From: Wyeomyia smithii
Taxonomy: Eukaryota > Arthropoda > Insecta > Diptera > Culicidae
Direction of reading: 5' to 3'
Length of the DNA stretch: 64,000 nucleotides
Assembly: GCF_029784165.1 (NCBI RefSeq)
Contig: NC_073695.1
Location: forward strand, 243,696,089-243,760,088
Shown: piece after piece, positions 36,118-47,880 of the stretch
How positions within the stretch are numbered: position 1 is the stretch's first letter
How the letters are laid out: each line of letters opens with the position of its first letter
The notes under the pieces: model-generated
Told to the model about the DNA's origin: nothing
Seen by the model: only the letters and a program-made list of their open reading frames with translations
Databases searched by the model: none
Translations under genes and position numbers: made by a program

Positions 36118-37850
36118 CAGAATTAATATTCTGTGTTCTGCCACAAATGGTGTCATTTCAACACTATTATAGATATATATGGGAACATCCATAAATGACG
36201 TAACTTTTTTTTAAAGTTTTTTTGACTTCCCCCTCCTCCATCGTAGCATTTCATCACAAAGTCAAGACCCCCTCTAGATAATTACGTAGCTTTATAGCAA
36301 ACCCCCCCCCCCCTACCTCTCATGATATTTTTTTGCCTGTTTTCATTACCAAAAACATAAAATGAACAAAAAAACAAAAAGGTAATAAAAATAACCTTTT
36401 TTCCTAAGTGTCATATTAGCTACGTAGCTTGACTTGACCCCCTACCCTCCCCCTTGTCACATTTCATCACAAAACTGAAAACCCTTTCATCCCCCCTCAA
36501 ATGCTACGTCATTTATGAATGTTCCCTATATATATTTGTATGCTTTTTTATATTATTGAATGTTATTAGCTTTCGCAATTAAGTTAATGTAATTGAAGGA
36601 AAATTATTAAACCTACTTGTCTAGGAGGAAAAAAAGGAATAAAACGAAACTTAAAATAAACCTAAAACTTACTGACTATAAAGTGAGCTAATCGTTGCAA
36701 ATGAGGATTGCAACGATTTTTCTCGGAATTTGTTGATAATTTGGCTTGACATATTTTCTAATGTTTCTACATTAGTGAGCCTATGTAGCTCGTTCGTACT
36801 AAACCAGGGAAGACGCTTCAAAATCATTTTCAAAAGTTTATTCTGAATCCTTTGAAGTGTCTTCTTCCTGGTTGCACAACAACTTGTCCAAATGGGAACT
36901 GCACATAACATTGCTGGCCTAAAAATTTGTTTGTAAATTAACAGTTTATTCTTGAGACAAAGTCTAGAATTCCTGTTGATAAGAGGATATAAACATTTGA
37001 TATACTTATTGCACTTTGACTAGATATTTTCAATGTGCTCCTTGAAGGTAAGATTCTTATCATAAATTAGCACTAACTATTTAACTTGGTCAGACCAATT
37101 TAAGACCACACCGTTCATCTTAATAACGTGGTTATGGGTGGGTTTGAGAAATGAAACTCTTGGCTTATGAGGAAAAATAATTAACTGAGTTTTAGAAGCA
37201 TTAGGGGAAATCTTCCATTTTTGTAAGTATGAAGAAAATATATCTAAACTTTTATGTAGCCGACTGCATATAACACGAAGGCCTTTTCCTTTTGCGAAAA
37301 TGCTTGTATCGTCACAAAACAGAGATTTCTCACATCCTGGTGGTAAATCAGGAAGATCAGACGTAAAAATATTATATGAGATTGGGCCCAAGATACTCCC
37401 CTGAGGCACACCAGCTCTAACAGGCAATCTATTAGATTTACCATTTAGATAGTTAACTTGGAGAGTGCGGTCAGTTAAATAATTTTGTATCATTTTTTTG
37501 AGGTAAAGCGGAAAATTGAAAGTTGACATTTTAGCTATTAAACCTTTACGCCAAACACTATCGAATGCCTTTTCTATATCTAGAAAAGCAGCTCCAGTCG
37601 AATAACCTTCAGATTTATCAGTTCGAATCATATTTGTTACTCTTAGTAACTGATGAGTAGTGGAATGCCCATGGCGAAAACCAAACTGCTCATTTGCAAA
37701 AATTGAGTTCTCATTAATATGTGTTATCATTCTATTATGAATTATTCTTTCAAAAAGTTTGCTAATAGAGGAAAGTAAACTAATTGGTCGATAACTTGAT
37801 GCCTCAGCTGGATTCTTTTCGGGTTTTAAAATTGGAGTGACTTCGGAGGA
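36118..37850 (-). pseudogene. Juan-like Jockey-clade retrotransposon, 5' truncated
   Basis: Minus-strand RT starting near 37850: TPILKPEKNPAEASSYRPIS, then NEQFGFRHGHSTTHQL, motif A FLDIEKAFDSVW, motif B GVPQGSILGP and motif C FCDD with both Asp present, then KTQLIIF. The frame stops at 37077. The continuation (36669-37076, with stops) holds LQRIQNKLLKMILK and ends SLQSSFATISSLYSQ, the C-terminal style of Jockey elements such as Juan of Aedes. The 3' UTR extends to about 36118 and is split by a MITE at 36181-36526. ORF1 is absent. The 3' part matches the plus-strand fragment at 54705-55012. Confidence 0.8.
36181..36526. mobile_element. GGGAACATCCATAAATGACG-type TIR element, copy 2
   Basis: 346 bp with the same ends as the copy at 19462 (GGGAACATCC... 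and ...GAATGTTCCC), flanked by TAT or a longer TATATAT on both sides. It is inserted into the 3' UTR of the Jockey element, so it is younger than that element. Confidence 0.75.
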
Positions 37851-39564
37851 GAAAATACTAATCGAATGTTAGATGCAGTATTGAAGTACTGTTTTCCTTG
37901 TTATTTGACAAAAAGACGTAATTTTAAAAAGACCACATAGATATTCTAGAACAACATTTGACCTATATTTCCTAACAAAAGTCACGGTGATCAAACAGTG
38001 ATATTTGTCCGTCAAAGCTTGATGTTGATTTTTCCTGATATCAACTCAAATTAAAAGAGATGAATACCAAAATCAGTGTGACAATGCTAATAACTTATAA
38101 GTTTTTCAAAAGGTCACATATTCTTTCAAACAAAACTGTTGATGGATATTTCCTCTCGAAAGTCACAGTGACTAACCGGGAAAACTATTTCTATGGACAA
38201 AATATCGTTTGTTCTTCAAATTATCACCGTGACTACTTAATGAAAAATACCTATGCTTCCACAGTATAGTAATTTGGTCTGTGATTCTTTAGAGAAAAAA
38301 TTAATCCACCTAGTGGTGCAGAAACCTTTGTTATACTAACTATAATTGTATACTTATTAGGCCAGTAAATCACAAATCCTATAGCAACGTAAATCCAATT
38401 TCAATTATGAATAAAATGAATTCAAAAGATTATTTTCAGAAGGTGAACCAAAGACATTCTTTGAACTATAGCTTGACATGGTTTTCGCAAATATTATGGT
38501 TGTTATCACTGGAGTACACGAGTCTTATTTTTTCAATCGAGAACCAATGCTGGATAGAAGCAACATATTTCTTTTATTAAATAACCAGAAACAGTAAATA
38601 GTAATAGATAACAAAGATGCTGATTTCATACTAGAACAGCAAATATGTATGTTAGTTCGAGGATGTTCTAATTTTTTAATTCCCCATAATCCAGGTTTGA
38701 ATACCACATTCGCATTATTTTCAGAAATCGCAGGACCTAGTATTATGAATCAGCATCATGTCTTTTTTTACGAATTGAAGCAAACTTCTACTAACCTCAT
38801 ATCAGCATAACAAAGGAAAAAAATTTGACTATTGACGAAAGTTGTCAATTCAATTCTCTCTCAAATGCATAATCTGAAAATGAAGGTTTTCGCGACATTT
38901 GAGAGATTTGGATTCCCGGAGTGTAGACGAGAACATTATTCTTTTCGAAGGCCTAGGTAGTACGATAAAATCCGAAATAAAGACTTTATAAAACTTCCTG
39001 CGATAACGAGAAATTGAATAACATGTTTGCACTTTGTCTTGAATTAGAAACCAATATTTATATCTTATATGAGCGTAGTGTATCATATCATAAAAAAAAA
39101 TAAGTGACTTTCCGCCTGCGCACACTAGTAAACGTGTATACACAGAACAGATATGCAACTTCGAACAAAACTCTGCTGCAAATCCTAGCCCACGCTTTCG
39201 CAATTTGTTTTTCGCCTTTCCATCCTACATTGATTTTACAGTGCATCGTTGAAACAGTTCGCTCCAATAGTTTGAACATGCAACAAACATCTATTCTTCA
39301 TTTGCTTTAATGACCAAACAAAGAGGTGATCATGAATCTATCACAATCAAGTTAAGACAAAACCGCATTCAAGAGATTTTTAAGCAGAAATTTAGTAACC
39401 ATTCACAATTAACATGACTAGAAAAAATTAAACTAAAAATCTCTCAACCATTCAAACATTGCCTAACAAATTGTCTTGGATCGTACACCCCGCGACTGTT
39501 GAAACCGTTTTAACCAGTTAGTTTATTTACTGAAATATTTTCGTTGGAGTTGGAATCCGAATTT
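37851..39564. other. AT-rich DNA, no gene
   Basis: AAGTCAC(A/G)GTGA-type motifs recur loosely between 37980 and 38240. I see no coding similarity. Confidence 0.45.
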
Positions 39565-39697
39565 CTCGACTAACGGCAATAATATTTTTCTCGCACCGTT
39601 TATTAGACCTAACATTGCGAGTAGTGCATATCGCGCTATACACTGCACTGCTTGCGACATTGGGTACTATGTAAAAAAACTATTGTCGTTAGTCAAG
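39565..39697. mobile_element. Palindromic MITE
   Basis: 133 bp. Outer arms CTCGACTAACGGCAATA and TATTGTCGTTAGTCAAG, and inner arms CATTGCGAGTAGTGCA and TGCACTGCTTGCGACATT, are inverted, so nearly the whole element folds. Target duplication is unclear. Confidence 0.65.
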
Positions 39698-40679
39698 ATA
39701 TTCAGTTTTCAACTCGGGCAACAATGAAATTCATCAAAAAAAAAAAATGAACAAAAAACCTTGCACGTATGCGGGTGGTACTGTACGATTATCATGAGAA
39801 GGCAACCTCGCTGTACCAGTACCGGAGAGAACAAAGAATTCCCTCGACGAAAGAACGGCGCGAGTTTTTTTGCTTTTGGTTTTGTATGAGGACAAGAGAG
39901 ACCGAAATAATTCTTCACCACGAGCAGGTATGGATGAAATAAGTTAATTAAAATTTTGAGAGTAAAATGCATTCTCTCCACCGCTAGATGTCGATACTCA
40001 AATTGAAGAGATTTTGTCCCTATTTTGGTTCTTTAGTTGAACAGATGCGGTGTATAGCCATGTAAAGTTGCTTTAGTTTCATCCAAACTGCAAATGATCA
40101 CATCTCGATGTTCACAATTTTTGAGTTCTTGGTCACGAGTTAAAAGTATATTTAGAACCTAATATTAAACATCAAATAAAAGTTCAACTGAAAAATTTTC
40201 CAGCTGTTCAAAACGTAGCATTGCAAACAAAACAGCGATTTTTTTATGTTTCCTGCATCTGCAATATTTGCATCGCTAATTGTATTGCATTTGTACATTG
40301 TGGGATCAGATTTTGCTTCAATGCTCCTCGAAAGCTGTAAAAGCGTCTTATTCTTCGCAAATCTGAGTTCAACGTACAATTCAATATATATTTTAAAGAA
40401 AGTGTGGACGGAAGCTTCACAAGCAAGAAAAGAAGCTAGGTAATCATCACAATTTGCTTTACAATTAATTTAATTACACCAGTTAAGACGCACTACGAAA
40501 AGTGTAAAAATTATGCAAAGTTGTCGATGATTGTTGATTTCCTTTGAAAAATATATAGCGATACGAAAAAAGAGGGATAGAGAAGAAGAAAAAGCATGGA
40601 GAGAGAGATAAATTATCCAGAAAGTAAAATATCCCATGTCTAAAATATATTTTGGTCAAAACTCTACAGTTCAAGAAAC
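39698..40679. other. AT-rich DNA, no gene
   Basis: I recognise no element or coding sequence here. Short overlapping frames at 40152-40443 on both strands are chance. Confidence 0.45.
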
Positions 40680-41315
40680 CAATAAAAGATCGCACTCAGT
40701 ATGATTTTCAAAGAGCTCCGGGGCTTTCATTTGAGCATGCGAACATCAAAATCGGAATATGCGTTCTGTAAAAAGGGGGTTTTTCGTAATTTTTTTGTTG
40801 TTCGATTTTGATATACTAAACATATAAACAACATATTTACACATACATACATACAGGCACACATTCACATACATACAGAAATTGTTCAGTTCGTCGATTT
40901 GAGTCGATTGGTATACAACATATGGCCCTCCGTGCCATTCATTTAGCGTTAAAAGTTAAATGTCTCATATAAAAAATACTCTTTGATCAATAATTCAAAA
41001 TCTAAGCCACTAATCGAAAATCCACTCGGTAGCATTCTGGAGGAGAACAGTAGCTTTCGTTTGCGTATAAGATCATCAAAATCGGATATTGCGTTATGTA
41101 AGAAAGGTGCGTTAGTATTTTGCGGCACATACATACAGACAACATACATACACACACACATACACACACACATACACACACACATACACACGAACAGACA
41201 TTGCTCAGTTCGTCGAGCTGAGTCGAATAGTATATACGATTCGGCCCTCCGGATCTTGGATTTATTTTGCGTTTTTCGACCGATTTTATAACCTTTGTTT
41301 TGTATAACAAAGGTA
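40680..41315 (+). repeat. Two tandem copies of a CATA/CA-containing dispersed repeat
   Basis: Two diverged units (about 40680-40945 and 41000-41275) share CATCAAAATCGGA(A)TAT(T)GCGTT, a microsatellite (CATA/CACA), CAGTTCGTCGA...GAGTCGA(A/T)T(A/G)GTATA and CGGCCCTCCG. After the second lies ACCTTTGTTTTGTATAACAAAGGT, a hairpin of two 9-bp arms (41291-41314). This is a common-looking mosquito repeat; the frames across it are microsatellite artefacts. Confidence 0.6.
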
Positions 41316-42212
41316 AAACTAATAAATTCAAATTCAATTGTCACAGAGACAAAAATTAGAAACATTCGTTTTTCAAATTAAAACTTTAGTGACTTTTGTG
41401 AGAAAATTCACACAGGTTTTTCTATAAAAAGTAATAGTTACTCAATTACAACAACTTTTGCCTCATTTTTTCTAAAACGTTTGGAGGACAATTTTGAGAC
41501 CAAATCCTTATTTCTTTTGTGACTCTCGTGCGGATTGAGATATCAGTCCCACCACGTGCATTCGATGTTTTCCAATACAAAGTTCGTTTTGGGGATACAA
41601 GGCTTTTTATTTTTCACGAAAATGATCACGCTAATCGTGTTATAAAGAAAGCAGGTGATGATAGTCGAGGTGAAAGTTTAGTGAATTGAATAAGTATCAG
41701 ATGACTTACCATTACAAAGAAGAATTGTTTTTTCAAATTGCCCATATTTGAACATTGTGAGGCTTTCACCATTTTGGCCACACACAAAAGACAGTTCTTA
41801 TAACTTTCAGTTAGTATATTTCTCATGCGTTCATTTTCTTATACTCGAAAAGGAAAGGCATTCAGATTACAAACCAGCACACAAGGTTTAGGTATTCCGA
41901 ATAAAAATATGAACGTACCGCATTTTAATAAGCAAGCAAAGTGTTTTTCGGTGAGGAGAAGTTTTTATTGCTCTGTAGCACTTCTAAAGTGTTGAATATG
42001 GGAATAAGTGATTAGTGGGATCGATTAGAATAGAAAAAATCTAGTGGGACGAATATGTGTAGGAAATCATCGATGGGACAAAAAGATTTGGTATGGTTTT
42101 TCAAGAGTTTCGGAACAAACAATGTTATTTTTGAGAGTTTTTTAAAAATATACATGAAAAGAGACTCATTGGTGATAAAAAACGAAAATCGACCAAAAGT
42201 AACATGGGACAC
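41316..42212. other. AT-rich DNA, no gene
   Basis: No recognisable coding or repeat signature. Confidence 0.45.
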
Positions 42213-44561
42213 CTATGTGTAGAACGGCAGGCTGCAGAGCATAGCATAGCATAGCATAGCATAGCATAGCATAGCATATTTGATCGCCCGTGTGTTGCCC
42301 GCGATTGACCAGAATCAGCTGAAATTGCACAAAGAACCGTCGAAATGGTGCCTAGGAGTAGCAAACCATCTTCAGTGTACAATTCCTGGTGATCTTTCTT
42401 TTCACTGTTCAATAACGAAGCTGGCCACGCCCAATGCAGATCAATAGAGGAAGGGATATCGGGAGTGTTAGTTCAATACTTGTTGCTACTAGAGACCGAG
42501 GAATCCTCTGCATCATCCACAAGTATCAAAGGAAGGAATTAGTGTTAGAGGAAAGGAATTGATCTGGATCCATCGAGGTTGATGGTGCGATCTTTTCTGC
42601 ACAAATTCGCGAACGATATGGTTACTTCTCGGTCTCTGGGCAACCGGCCACCAGGAGACGATATAAATAGAACCGCGCAACGATCTTCGGCAACCTACCA
42701 ATCGTTAACAGTCTGTATCACACCAAACTTCGCGTTTAATGCCGTGAACTTAATTCAAATTCACCTAGAAACGAATGGATTTCGTAAAACGCAACAACCG
42801 CACGCCGACCGTAAACTACGAAAACTATTGTTACCAGCTCAAATAACCGATAGAGCGCCGTATTGAGATAGTCACACTGAGCGCAGTCAAAATACCGTGC
42901 GCGAAACTAAACTACCTCCTCCGAAAGCAAACAAGAGCGTGCCGACCACTGGTATGACGAAAAAGCCAAAACACCTGCTTTATTAAAAAGAGAAAAAAAA
43001 GGAAAAAAAGGGACCCGGCGAAACAGAAATAGATTTGGCATCCATGCAGGGTTTGTCTTTATCGCGATTGAATAATTACAATATTTATCGAACGAACGAA
43101 ACCTACTCTGAATCGTAACGTGCTAAAAAAGAACCAACGGGCGTACAGTCTCCGAAATAATGATTTGGTACATCTCGGAAATCACAATACACCGATAATC
43201 CTTAGATGAGCAAAGCTCACCAAGGCCGAAAACACGTTTACACCGGAGCATTATGTACGACCGCTATATTCCCTCTCACCGACGCATACGCGAGAGGACA
43301 CGGTGCTTCGCCCCGATAATCTTTTGTTTTGTATTTAAGTTAAGATACCTACTGAGTATAAAAACTGGCAAAGTTTCATGCACTCATAGCTCAAAAATTT
43401 AAAAAAATGCAATATGCATATCGAACAACACAGAATTCTAAGTTGATTGATAAAATGCCAAAGCAATCGCAATCAAAATTTAGTTGCTATTCCGACCAAC
43501 AAGATTTTCACATAATTAATAAAAATTGACTATGTGTTTCAATATTTTTTCAAAAGCTAGAAAAATCATAAAACAAGGGTCAGTTTTATACCCAAACGTC
43601 CATAACTGTTCGGTCAGGCCGCGATAAGTTTCTGAATTATATTCTAATGCTACTAGTGCCGTGTTGTTAGAGCCAACGTGTACAAAGGATTAAAGCTCTC
43701 ACTTATTGGGGCAATTCTGATTGTTCAAGCAGAGCTTTAGCAAATGAAACGACTCCACAAAACCACGCTAAAATAAATCTCGACATATTGTAAGCAATGC
43801 ACCCAGATTGGCATCTACCAAAAAAATAAACAAATAAAAGACCAATTATTTTCAAAACAGCTAATTGACAACACAGGCAGGGTATTTAAAGTATCCCTGC
43901 CGACGTCAGTACACTGCTCCCACGAGACGCATGAAACGCAAAAACTAAATATGACACTTACTGCTTGTAGATTTATTTCACTTTTAAAATTAAAATATTT
44001 TTTTTCTGTGTATATATCGAAAAAATATCGATTAACACGTAACAACTTGCACATCCCTACAGACAGACAATGCAGGTGTTACAGCAAAATTTTCCAATTA
44101 GAATTATCTCTCTAGCAGTTTCTTATTGAAACATTTTTTGCTAACTGGCGCTAGTTATATGACACAATAATTGAACGAATAAAAGCAGAATACTTAGATT
44201 TAGGTACATAGGTTCTTCGACCCTTTTCCTTCCGCCTTCGTTCAACATTTACTATAGCACTTGCCACTGTATGACGTAACACTTTGACATTTTTTTCTTC
44301 GTTGGATGTGGCTTACAAAAAAAAACAGAAAATTGAAACACATTTTGCCGGACGATTTTCACATGATATCGTTTTTTTTCATGCCAACTTCACACAATGC
44401 ATACTTGAACTATTATATCACTTCAAACTTCAGACTCTTCTTCCATAAATCCAGCAGAATACACTCGAATTACGCGAAAATATTACGGAGTAATTTTTAA
44501 CGCGCCTACCAATAGCCCTGCTGCCAGAAACTCTCTATGTGTAGAACGGCAGGCTGCAGAG
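42213..44561. mobile_element. 2.3-kb segment flanked by 27-bp perfect direct repeats
   Basis: The 27-bp sequence starting CTATGTGTAGAACGG and ending GCTGCAGAG is identical at 42213-42239 and 44535-44561. The first copy is followed at once by an array of CATAG units (42237-42278). If the repeats are a target duplication, this array would be the simple-repeat 3' tail of a minus-strand retroelement ending at 42240. The interior holds no RT or endonuclease I recognise. Frames at 42579-42866 (plus) and 43815-44054 (minus) are uncharacterised. Confidence 0.5.
42237..42278 (+). repeat. CATAG pentanucleotide repeat
   Basis: About eight uninterrupted units abutting the 27-bp direct repeat. Confidence 0.9.
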
Positions 44562-44574
44562 GGACAAAAAATGA

Positions 44575-44665
44575 TAAGGTATCGGACTACTGCGGCAGCG
44601 GTTCGCTTCGGCTGGTTTTGCATTATACTGCTGTAAAAACCTTACCGATGCAGTCCGATACCCTA
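44575..44665. mobile_element. Small TIR element (GGTATCGGAC type)
   Basis: TAAGGTATCGGACT is inverted as AGTCCGATACCCTA, 91 bp end to end. The termini resemble those of the hairpin at 45931 (TAGGGTATCGAAC). Confidence 0.5.
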
Positions 44666-45039
44666 CACGTTGTCACACTGTCGGCTGTCGGTGCATGTCG
44701 GGAAGAAAGCATTTTCGTTTTCGAGCACAGTTTTTAAAGCACTCCTCCTAGTCAAGCAATTTTAGTCGAGTACTCCTACTCACTAGCCAAGGAACTCGCG
44801 TACTCTTTTACGGTAGCTGAGTAGCAATACGAAAGAGTTTGTTCGGGTCGGTGTGTGCTTGCTGCTACTCAGAGGATTTCATGAAGAAGAAAGAGTATCT
44901 CCAAAGCGTGTGTGCAAAAGACTTGAGAAGCGTAGCATATGTCTTGTTCTCAAGCAGAAAGGAGAAGAAAGGTTTTGCTTCTCGCTCGATTTGCAACGCT
45001 GCCTGCCACTACCAACGGCTTTAGGCCCGCTAGTTTCAC

Positions 45040-45440
45040 GGTTACCCTATCGACCATCTGGGCAAACCTTTGCGTGGACCAACGCGGCGGAGCATAGCAA
45101 CTGCAGTAGATTACCCCGCACGTCCTTTCTCAACACTTTTTGAGCTACCTCCTTGTAGGTAGCTTCCTCGCCCTTCGCATCCTTGCGTAGTTCGAGGATC
45201 ATTTCGCCGGTACGAGATCGACGAATGATTCGACCATCTTCGCCCAGTTCTTTCAGCTGGGTGTCGCCTCTCATGGCCCTCAAGACCTCCGAGTACTTAG
45301 CCAGCAGTTTTCGCGTTTTCCACGCGTTTTCCGCTTCTGCCGCTTCATATCCACCACGGTAGTCCATTTTCCACTACCCGTGGCGTCCCTGTTGGACATT
45401 TCATTCTTTGGTCCAACGTTCGCCGTTGACGGATCAGCTG
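45040..45440 (-). pseudogene. Non-LTR retrotransposon ORF1 (R1-type gag) fragment
   Basis: The minus-strand frame contains RSRTGEMILELRKDAKG followed by YKEVAQKVL, a segment characteristic of ORF1 proteins of R1-type elements in mosquitoes, which coat the element RNA. The zinc knuckles expected downstream are absent; after LRKDVRGNLLQLLCSAALVHAKVCPDG the similarity ends. Sequence upstream to about 45440 (with PADPSTANVGP) may belong to the same ORF1. It is not adjacent to any pol. Clade assignment is by resemblance. Confidence 0.6.
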
Positions 45441-45930
45441 GTGGGCTTGTCACGATCAACCTTCTTTTTATAGCAGCTGCGATGTTGACACTAGCGTTGT
45501 GAGTAATGAAACAATGAATAGGACGTTCAAAAAGCGAGAGAGAAGGTTTTTTTTAAGTCACCTTCTACCTACGCAATTATATGGGCCCGGTCGGGAAGGG
45601 TTATTCAAGAATCCTGGTCCCACAGATGGGGCAGTCTTGAGGATTCTTTTTTCAGGATTTCTTGTATGAGAAATTCTAAAGAATCTATCCGATCTATGAA
45701 TTCGTCCAGATATATATGAATTTATTCTAACCGAGACTTCAGTCAAGTCGAATAGTTTGTCCTCGTAAGTCGATGAATGTTCAATTCGGTTCACGCGTTC
45801 AAAGAAGTTGAAGTAACTTTAGCCTGTTGCTAGATAAACGCCAGGTAGCGCGTAAAATGTTTAAGAGGACCACAACTGAATCAAAATTGAATCTTAATTT
45901 TCTTATATTGTGGAATATTGTATTGCAATC
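45441..45930. other. AT-rich DNA, no gene
   Basis: Nothing recognised; the minus frame at 45558-45794 has no motif. Confidence 0.4.
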
Positions 45931-46038
45931 TAGGGTATCGAACGTCTTCGTCAGTGGTTTTCTTCGGCAGTTTTTCTGCAGCAATCTTATGCGAAAGGGG
46001 GCCGAAGAAAACCACTGACGAAGACGTTCGATACCCTA
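45931..46038. repeat. Perfect 38-bp-arm hairpin
   Basis: Arms 45931-45968 and 46001-46038 are exact reverse complements (outer end TAGGGTATCGAACG) around a 32-bp loop. Likely a young MITE; the termini resemble the element at 44575. Confidence 0.85.
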
Positions 46039-46491
46039 CCTGTTGTAATTGTTCTCAGTGACAAGAAAAGTTTGCTTCAACCAAGACGCTTTTATCAGCT
46101 TTATAAAGTTATTAATAACATTATTAGTGTTATAATATTTTGTAACATTCAAGATTAAGTATGAAGTTTACAGATGCGTTTTTGTGAATCCGATAGATTT
46201 TTCAAAATGAAACCTAAAGATTCTTGAGGAATCAATCAAAAAGTGCTGTCCGTATTGCAGAAATGATTTCTTTCAGGATTCCGTCACCAAGTTACAGGTA
46301 TCCTGAGAATTCTCACTTAGTGTTTATTGTTATTTTAGTTAGAGTATTATGTGCACTATCCAGTTTTCGCTATTTATCCATGGATGACGCCAGCAATAAG
46401 TGTTGATCGACTTTGACTTATCTTCAACTTGATGAACCAAGCTGAGACATATGACGCTTTGAAACATTAGTGATCTTATAGTGGCGTCATA
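46039..46491. other. AT-rich DNA, no gene
   Basis: No recognisable feature. Confidence 0.4.
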
Positions 46492-46493
46492 TA

Positions 46494-47492
46494 GGGTAAC
46501 TGCTCCATAATTCATCTCAGCCCATATATTTATCTCATACAACATGAAAACACAATTGAAAACAGGAAGAAACGTATATTTTCTTCTTAAACCAATCTGC
46601 TAATCCATGGAATGGATTCTTCTTAGTTCACTTTAAATTCCTCAATAAGTATAATCCTTAAAAACTCACTTAAAAGCACTAATTTTGATATTAGAGTCGG
46701 ACATCTGCACTCGGAAACTCATTTAATTCAATCGCCTACCTCAGAACACAAAATCCGCGCATTGTTCTATACGGCTACAACGGGACTCGTTCAGCAGCCA
46801 ACCAAAGTTGTTTTCATCACTAGTAGACCACTTTTTATTTTGATCACTTAACAAAATCATTCACTACACTAAGAATACTTTAATCTTTGAAATGTTCACC
46901 TCAGGCTTCCTCGAACAAGCTTGAATTAACAGAAATATTTGAGATGATTTTCTACAATCCCTGAATTTCCACTGTATGTATTTTCATCTGTTTTCACGGC
47001 GTTGAAGTAAATCAAAAGTTGCCAAATTAGTTTTTGTAAGTACGAAAAAATCATACTGAGAATGAACAGAAACATATATTCCGACATAATTGACATAAAT
47101 TTACAGCACTGTAGTGGTTACCTAGGTTACCAATTTTGCACGTAAACAACTAAAGCGGATATCTAGGTAACCTACTGCGACGGGCTGCGGCTACGTTCAT
47201 TCATGATAATGTGATTCATTCATGATTAACAGTATGATGAATATGGGGGCGTCGTGAGATGATTAATAGAGCAGTGATTTGAGTTTTGAGATGGATATGG
47301 AAAAATGGTTTGTTTTACAAAATTCAGGATAAATCTAGCTAATTTTACTGAATATACAATGCTGAATGATTCCATAAGAGCACGTAAGCATATTTAGTTT
47401 ATTTGTTCAATGATTTCGTGGAAAGTTGCTGTTTAATCCGTGCATTCTTCGTGAACATCGGCTCAATGAGATGAATAATGGAGCAGTTCCCC
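46494..47492. mobile_element. TA-flanked MITE, 1 kb
   Basis: Starts GGGTAACTGCTCC, then ATAATTCATCTCA; ends inversely with GAGATGAATAATGGAGCAGTTCCCC. TA flanks both sides (46492-46493 and 47493-47494). The family also includes 23733-23974. There is no transposase; the interior is about 950 bp of AT-rich DNA. Confidence 0.7.
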
Positions 47493-47519
47493 TACCAAAG
47501 AACGTGAACAACGTGCTGT

Positions 47520-47880
47520 GATTGGTTTCGTCGCTTTGTGATATTTGATTGTAATTTTGATGCTAACGTGGAGGAAAACTAAAAACCTTCGAAGACGCTG
47601 AATTGGAGGAATTGCTCGATGAGGGTCCATACCAAACGCAGGATCAGCTTACTTCGTTATTAAGAGTTAACCACCAAGCTATTTCCAAGCAAATGTTAAC
47701 AAGAAACTTGGGTTACATATGCTGTAGGGGTTATGATATGTGTTCGGTTGGACCAAGTCGATGTTATTTATAATTAACTGTTAAAATTGAACGAAACCAT
47801 CACATGAGCAGAGGTAGGTACGAATTAGTGATTCTACTGCATAACAATGCCCAGTGTTTTGGGCTATACATATTTTCCCC
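47520..47880 (+). pseudogene. Second mariner transposase remnant
   Basis: A plus-strand fragment with TFEDAELEELLDEGP and TQDQLTSLL, equivalent to the mariner helix-turn-helix region, then a WDQVDV-like segment (near 47752), and VILLHNNAQ (near 47831) where the mariner HDN motif has decayed to HNN, losing the catalytic Asp. Stops and frameshifts are frequent. It is related to, but not a close copy of, the remnant at 1800. The similarity starts just right of the TA-flanked MITE. Confidence 0.65.

Noticed and set aside
40949..41365. Open frames across the CA/CATA microsatellite (Cys-Val and His-Thr runs)
   Set aside because: They are translations of simple repeats on both strands.
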